This document shows positions 58,327-64,000 of a DNA stretch of 64,000 nt, one piece after another; within the stretch, counting starts at the first letter, position 1; each line of letters begins with the position of its first letter. Under the pieces are notes generated by a model, which saw nothing but the letters and a program-made list of their open reading frames with translations, made no database searches and was not told where the DNA came from. Made by a program: the position numbers and the translations under genes. Origin of the DNA: Prostheceraeus crozeri (Eukaryota > Platyhelminthes > Polycladida > Euryleptidae); NCBI GenBank assembly GCA_907163375.1, contig CAJQUW010001989.1, positions 1-64,000 of the forward strand, in the 5' to 3' direction.

Positions 58327-59801
58327 CATAGAGCATGTATGTTAGGTAGAGTGGTAACTCCGCATTTATTAAATCCCCTATGTGTATACACCACATGATT
58401 AAATATTTTGTTTATTAAATATTTTGTTTATCTGCTTCGGTTTGCTAGAAGTGTGATTAATACGAAATGGATGGCACATTGGGGAACCTATTAGGTGGGC
58501 AAAAAGGAATTCCTAATACCTTACAGAGATAGGAAAAAAAGTCGTGCGTCGCTTGCGGATTAATGTGAGTTCCAGCAAAATGCTTCGATTGCCAAAATTC
58601 TTTCAGCTTCGAAGAATTCAGATCATTGCCTACAAGTTTTCTCCATAATGTTGGCCCTTCCGATCATTGTAAAAGAAAGTAGCAGGCGTACGAAAATTAG
58701 TTCACTTAATGATTTCACATCCTCTCCTCGGCATTGCTCACTGTATAGTGCATACATTGAATCGAAGCCAAGAAAGCGATGTGTGTTTTGGTGTGTGCGA
58801 AGTGATATCACAGCACGTACGCATCTCTCACTGGCTATGGTGTCCTCTGCTGATAGCTTATTGTTTGCCATTTCCAATAGCAAGCGATACACGAATTATC
58901 CATTCGAGAAGGAGCAAGTTTTCTAATTCGGTGATGTGCCATTTCGATATTAAGGTTACACACAATTCTTCCTTTCTAGGAAACCGAAGCGCGCGCAGAT
59001 GAATCTAATTCTGTGGTATACACTTTCGACTTTATGAAATGAACTCAAGGGAGATATAGTTGGCAATTGTTACCAAATGTGAGATATGCAAAATTTGCAT
59101 AATTTGCGGATTTGAAGAAAATGCAACGGAATTGACTTATCATGATAGTAATGCAGAAGGAATGATGGTATTTCACAGATTCTCAGTGTCATGACAGCCA
59201 AGGAGATTTAATGTTTGTTAAATGATCAATTCGATGGAATTCCTATTACTTTCATGCTCAACCTCAAGAGTATTTTCTTAAGCGTGATCATATTACAGGC
59301 AACCTGCTACTGGCAGAGCAAAATCACATAATCAAAGACAATGACTTCATTTAACTTTACAAGATGTAAATGGGTCCACATCACTATTCAGATTCAAGAA
59401 ATGAAACATGAATTTAGTGAATCATAAAATCAAGCCGGTGAAAATTAAATTGAAAACTTGAAATTTCAGCCATGAAAGCACGAATAACATCGCGACTTTT
59501 TCACGAAGACTTCCATTATAATACAATTCATGATTCCGTTGATTTCCGATTAGTTAGGATGCTTTTTAGCAAATATTCATTCCTTTTGATATTCAACTTG
59601 TTTCATGCTACTTATATAGGGACGTCATCTCTGTAGTATATAAATTGGCAAAATTTTGACTTTCAAAACTGCTCAAATAATTTTTTGGACGAAGGGAACG
59701 TAATCTCCGCAAAAAAGTGAATATTTCCATATAAGAATTTTCACTGTATACAGATATATTTTTTTTGAATTGACATTCTACCTATATATCCCTACTCTAT
59801 G
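58327..59801 (-). repeat. MITE-A copy 2, carrying a nested MITE-B
   Basis: Ends CATAGAGCATGTATGTTAGG (left) and the complement CATAGAGTAGGGATATATAG (right). The target duplication GCAGAACA/GCAGAAAA (58319-58326, 59802-59809) matches in 7 of 8 bases. Without the nested insert, the element is colinear with copy 1 in inverse orientation. The nested MITE-B (58391-59016) is flanked by its own TATACA duplication. Confidence 0.88.
58391..59016. repeat. MITE-B copy 2, nested in MITE-A
   Basis: Ends CCACATGATTAA (damaged) and TCTAATTCTGTGG; target duplication TATACA on both sides (58385-58390, 59017-59022). Its central part aligns with 39600-39790, including CTTACAGAGATAGGAAAAA and GTCGTGCGTCGCTTGCGGATT. 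The reading frame equivalent to 39630-39776 is broken by stops here. Confidence 0.82.
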
Positions 59802-59809
59802 GCAGAAAA

Positions 59810-60597
59810 ATTATTGCAGGATAGTTGACGTGGCTAATATCCACTCATAGATACGTAAGTTTCAATTGATAATTGTTTGATAGATGCAGGTGAATCACAC
59901 CGGAAGGAAGATCGGATAATGTACAATTATGGACTTATCTGCATTTTATCACCTTCTTTTCCATTCTAACCATTCTCTGACTTTTTAACCATAGATCTGA
60001 TTGAATCATCTTTGAAATACAGATGAAGAAGAGAAGAAAGAAAATTCCATTTGATATAATCAATTGATCTCAGTAGGTAAATGATGATCATGGACAAATT
60101 TGGAAAAAACCAAATACAGGTAGGCCAACTATTTGAGGGACTTTATTGCATCGATGAAATTGAGGAAAATCAGCCTCCTTGATATAAGCACCAGCATAAG
60201 ACTCGAATACAATACCTATATACTTGCGCTTTGATGCAGTAGTCGAGATAGAGATAGTGCAGCCGATGCGAATCTCGAGAATCTTCTCACCAAATTTACA
60301 ACGCACGCATCAATCATTCCTTCAAATCACTGAACATTCTTTCCTAATTTTAGCATCAAATTAATGCTCTAATTTTCAATCGCTTGTGCAAGAAGTGGAA
60401 ATGGAGAAGAAGTACATTTCATAAATGATGAAATATCCTAATATCTTAGAAGATAAATTGATTATGAAACATGATAGTCTGTACTGATATACTTTTCTAT
60501 AAATATAATTCACAGCAAATTCTAAACTTAGAATAGCTAATGTCGAAATTTGAGATTTAGAAGGTTAAAAATACCATTCATATACTTTACTTTTTCC
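59810..60597. other. Spacer; weak coding-like minus frame at 60088-60306
   Basis: A minus-strand frame with RCKFGEKILEIRIGCTISIS, ASKRKYIGIVFESYAGAYIK and EADFPQFHRCNKVPQIVGLP looks mildly protein-like, but no family, start or splice context supports it. Elsewhere AT-rich. Confidence 0.25.
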
Positions 60598-62090
60598 TTT
60601 TAACGTCTTCTTTTCCTCTTCTGTTGAGGGTTGAACGATGTGAGACTTCTCCATCGAGAACGGTCCTGAGCATTACCAGCAGATATTCCCAGCTCCATCA
60701 TGTCCTCATTAACGATTTGGAGCCATGTCTTCCTCGAGGATGGGAACCTTCGATCATCACGTCGACCACCTGTCTGATTGGTTCATCTATGTGTCGACGC
60801 TTGATATGACCGAACCACCTACGCCTTCGCTCTCTGATTACTTCGACTAACGGTGTGAGGCCACACCTGCTTGCCACGGTAGCGCTGTCGATCCGATCAG
60901 ACAGTGAAATGCCACTCATGTAACGAAGCATTCTTCTTTCACATGACCGGAGTTGTTGAACCAGCTGTTGAGTGAGGTTCCAGGATTCAGCACCGTAAAG
61001 AAGTACAGGCCTGATACAATAGCTGTACACGTTACCTCGGCACCTTAGTGAAATGTGGTGGTTTCTGAGCAGACTGGCGATGTCCTTCCGTTTGCGCCAA
61101 ACTGACGCGATTCTAGCACGAACGGCGCGGCGCGTTCGGCGTCACCCTCGCAGCAGAGCACATCACCAAGATAGTGAAATTCTTTCACGATTTGAATTTC
61201 CTCACCGTCTACCCAACATGTCTCAACATCTACTGCCCTTTTGCTGTCATGGACACAAGAAGGACATTGAAAATTCACGATGCCGCTGAGAGACCTGAGT
61301 CCACTGCAACGCTTGTGGCACCACTTGTCACATTGCTGACAAAGAATGGAGTTGACCCCAACACCTTTGCCGCACACACTACAAGGGAATCTTCTCGCTT
61401 GAACGGGGCAATCCTTTTTGCTACCACTAATCATCATCTTAGTCTTCTGGGTGGTCACTGTCAAGCCTTTGCTTTCCACATCCTCCTTCCAATCTTTAAA
61501 CATCATAGACACCTCTTCCTTCCTTTCGACCGTAAGGACTAAATCATCCGCGTACAGCAGCTCCCTCAGCCCACCTCTTCTACGATCTTTAGTTGCTTCT
61601 TCCATCACTAGGATGAAAAGAAGGAGTCTGAGAGCGGATCCTTAATGGACGCCGATGCCTATACCGAATTCATCCGATGTTCCACCAGCAACACAGACTC
61701 TTGACTTGGTATCAACATACAAAGCCATGATAATTTCGATCAAACGTTCCGGGACGTACTGTCGTCTGAGGGCCCATCGTATGACGGCTCTTTGGATGCA
61801 GTCAAATGCCTTCTGGAGGTCGAAGATGTGGAACGGTTTTTTTCTTCTCGATGTACTTCTCCTTCAATCTTCTGATGACGAAAATCGTGTCAGTAGATGA
61901 CTTCCCTGGACGATATAAAAACTGGTGTTCACCGATGTTGACCAGGCTCCTCCGTTTTTTCGAATATTTTCATACCGTGTTCCATGAGTCGCAAGCCACG
62001 TAATGTGTGACAGCTTGAAGGGTCTCCTTTGCCCTTGTAAGGCTGTATAAGGCTTTGTAACACAACAACAAGGCTCGACCTTGTGGTATA
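60598..62090 (-). mobile_element. LINE (CR1/RTE-type) with zinc finger between RT and C-terminal region, broken
   Basis: Minus-strand order: YKGKGDPSSCHTLRGLRLME (about 62040), EHQFLYRPGKSSTD, DLQKAFD (first catalytic Asp, about 61825), GVH-stop-GSAL where HQGSALSP is expected, LLYADDLVLT (active site, about 61555), and ESKGLTVTTQKTKMM. An inserted finger follows: CSVCGKGVGVNSILCQQCDK, CHKRC and FQCPSC. Then FHYLGDVL, RPVLLYGAESWNLTQQL, RWFGHIKRR and a tail KTWLQIVNEDMMELG in a new frame. At least one stop and three frameshifts are seen. The endonuclease and ORF1 are missing. The finger insertion is a known trait of one widespread invertebrate LINE group. The 5' edge abuts the Tc1 copy at 62093. 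Confidence 0.9.
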
Positions 62091-62092
62091 TA

Positions 62093-63938
62093 CAGACCCG
62101 GCAAAAAGTTTAGCAACACCCCTGATTTTGCAAACAACAGAATGTAGCGTTTGCTAAAAAGTATTTTAATATGTTTATGCGTTCAAATTACAATGCAGAA
62201 GTATCAAGAAGCTTACCAACACTGAGAATATGCGATTGTCGAAAGCGAACGACTAATGAGTGTCACATCAATACTTTGTGTGATATCCTTTTGCTGCCAA
62301 ACATGCTTGAATACGTTGGGGCATTGACTCAACCAGTTTTCCTCAATAGGCAGGAGTGAACTCGTGACCGCACAAGCGTTTCACCCTGTTCTGTAGATAA
62401 CTATGAGAGATATATGGCACCTCTGAAGCCTGTCCTTCTGTGTTCTCCAGTTCTATTTTCTATGCAATTGAGTGAAAATTCGACACCACCTGCCTTATGC
62501 GCCGTGGTGCATCCCTGCTGCAAAAATCCTTGTTCCTCCTCGATTCATGAAAAAGGCTCTCCTTCTGCTGTCAGCCTTGCATATGCGCCGTGAGCTCTGC
62601 TGCAAATCTATGTTCCTTTGTTCCTCGAATATTCATTAAAACTGCTTCAATATATTTCTAAGTAATTGATCGCCTTAACAGTTTCTGTCTTGCCAAAGAC
62701 ATGATGTCCACATCTGCCTCTTGCAGAAATTCCTCCCCAAATCATTAGCTTTGGTGCAGATCGCACAGTGAATGATGTGTAAGATGAATTGAATCGTTCT
62801 CCTTTTGGTCTGCGAACATGGGGCTGGTAGCTACGGTGCTGCGACACGATCGTCTCATCCGTAAACATGGCTTCACCCCATTCTTCAGCGCTCATGTTCT
62901 GGTAACGCTTGCAAAAGGCTAGCCTGTCACGTACGTTTATCGATAGGACGTATTCGCGATTAGTGAGGCTTTTTAGCTGGCTTGTATGACTTCAAACCAT
63001 ATTTGTTTCGAAGACGGCTTCTGATAGTTGTCACTGATGGAACATGTGCAGATGGAGGCAGATGTGCTTGAATTTCTGTCGCTGCTGCAAAAGGAATAAC
63101 GATTGGAATAACGATGAATGAATCTGTCCGTTTGTGGTGAAGTAACTGTAGGCCGCCCGGAGCGATGTTCACTGGCAAAGGATTCGGTATTTTTGATTCG
63201 CTTTAAAGTTCGAGACACGCAAGAAGTGGAGACGAATAACTGGGTCGAAATTTGACGCAAACTAAATCCATTGGAGTGCAATACCAAAATTTGAGCACGT
63301 TTTTTTTCAGTCGACAAGTCTGGCTTTTTGCCCATTTTCGGGGAGCACAGAAAGGACAGTGACGATGAGATAAGTCACACAAGTATTCGAATGATCAAGG
63401 CTATCTCTTAACAGTTTGCTATATATGATGCTGAGCTAAAAATAGAACTGTGGGAATCCCTGTGTTCTTAATTTATGTTTGTGCGTGTGTGGTGTGAGCG
63501 TTTTTTGGATTAAATCTTGGTATTTCAAACCTGGAGAAGAACACGATAATCTGCCTCTCACAAGACCAGCCCAATAATGCACCAGACATGCTAGACTACA
63601 TTGGTGGACTATCTGGAAATGTACCTTAGATCATCTTATGCCAGTCCAGTGAAACATGCTTACATGCATTGGCGGTCAAGATGTTCTCTACTGTCATATT
63701 GCAGAACTCTCTTTGACTCAAAGACCTATCGTCCTCAAGTCTGTTTTACCAGAAATTATACAAGAGCAAAATTTAATGCGAAATCTAGTCAATGACAACT
63801 GATTTTAAGGGTCAGTAAATTGTTTGACACGTCTACAAGGTATTTTGATGTAACAACATGTTTGAAATGCTTTCAGGTATTGATGCGATCTGACTGTCTT
63901 CAAAAACTGGGGTGTTGCTAAACTTTTTGCCGGGTCTG
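62093..63938 (-). mobile_element. Tc1/mariner-type transposon, both TIRs present, transposase broken and partly replaced
   Basis: TIRs CAGACCCGGCAAAAAGTTTA...GCAACACCCC are near-perfect over about 31 bp and flanked by TA (62091-62092, 63939-63940). Minus-strand coding starts MGKKPDLSTEKKRAQIL at 63335. An HTH follows (FSLRQISTQLFVSTSCVSRT), a second frame gives TTIRSRLRNKYGLKSYKPAK, and then the DDE start EWGEAMFTDETIVSQH (first Asp) and SAPKLMIWGGISARG (about 62740). Instead of the expected second Asp and DLNPIE block there are about 300 bp of unrelated sequence with a duplicated GCGCCGTG...CTGCTGCAAA segment. The C-terminal end LVESMPQRIQACLAAKGYHT is intact near 62300. The copy is thus internally altered and inactive, though its ends look well preserved. 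Confidence 0.9.
62497..62640. repeat. Imperfect tandem duplication inside the Tc1 copy
   Basis: ATGCGCCGTGGTGCATCCCTGCTGCAAAAATCCTTGTTCC and ATGCGCCGTGAGCTCTGCTGCAAATCTATGTTCC are about 85 bp apart and followed by matching CCTCGA...ATTCAT text. This lies in the stretch that replaces the transposase core. Confidence 0.6.
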
Positions 63939-63940
63939 TA

Positions 63941-64000
63941 TAGTTAAATTAAATTCATAAACCATTTCAAACGAGCAATTGAATTGTGAGTATCTGGTGA
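63941..64000. other. Right edge, flank of the Tc1 copy
   Basis: AT-rich flank. It does not continue the LINE sequence found on the other side of the Tc1 copy. Confidence 0.4.

Noticed and set aside
1-64000. Bacterial-type features (operons, Shine-Dalgarno sites, rRNA) and LTR retrovirus or Polinton copies
   Set aside because: The genes have spliceosomal introns, no rRNA is visible, and I saw no gag, protease, integrase, capsid or envelope patterns or LTR pairs.

Overview
The window is AT-rich animal nuclear DNA. Genes have GT/AG introns and small exons spread over tens of kilobases, and most of the remaining sequence is old mobile DNA. The palindrome TAGGCCTA and related words are very frequent, and the mix of Tc1, piggyBac, CR1/RTE-like LINE, Penelope-like and tRNA-SINE copies fits a marine invertebrate. 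I cannot name the species from the sequence.

Two host genes are recognised. At the left edge, on the minus strand, is the first coding exon of a doublecortin-domain (DCDC2-like) protein; its remaining exons lie to the left of, or outside, the window. The main gene is STAM, on the plus strand, the ESCRT-0 partner of HRS. Eight exons between 26011 and 54752 encode the VHS domain, UIM, SH3 domain, GAT helices and a Pro/Met-rich tail. All exon phases match. Only the short first exon, with the start Met, was not found. STAM introns reach 12 kb and are full of insertions.

Layout. 1-1.7 kb: DCX gene. 1.7-26 kb: no recognised host exon. This part holds an inverted pair of tRNA-derived SINEs (4.8-5.3), a hAT-like MITE (6.0-7.0), LINE fragments (7.6-8.2, 9.6-11.2), a 1.3 kb TIR element (13.07-14.39) lying between two unrecognised ORFs, a 1.9 kb Tc1 copy (15.2-17.1), a pogo remnant (17.7-18.4), an IS630/Tc1-like transposon with long repeat-built TIRs (18.7-20.7), and a field of GTCACGAACGAAC motifs (23.8-25.5). 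26-54.8 kb: STAM, with a Penelope-like fossil (26.7-28.4), foldback elements on both sides of the SH3 exon, several MITEs, a piggyBac copy (44.5-47.6), and a 2.3 kb TIR element carrying a two-exon BEN-domain reading frame (48.7-51.0). 54.8-64 kb: STAM 3' flank, two weak minus-strand exon candidates, nested MITEs (58.3-59.8), a LINE with a zinc-finger insertion (60.6-62.1), and a complete-length but broken Tc1 copy (62.1-63.9).

The strongest unusual objects are the BEN-carrying element, the 18.7 kb transposon with 21-bp repeat TIRs, a MITE family that carries a start codon plus splice donor, and two hammerhead-like motifs with the same U-A change. All calls rest on reading the sequence; no database search was run.
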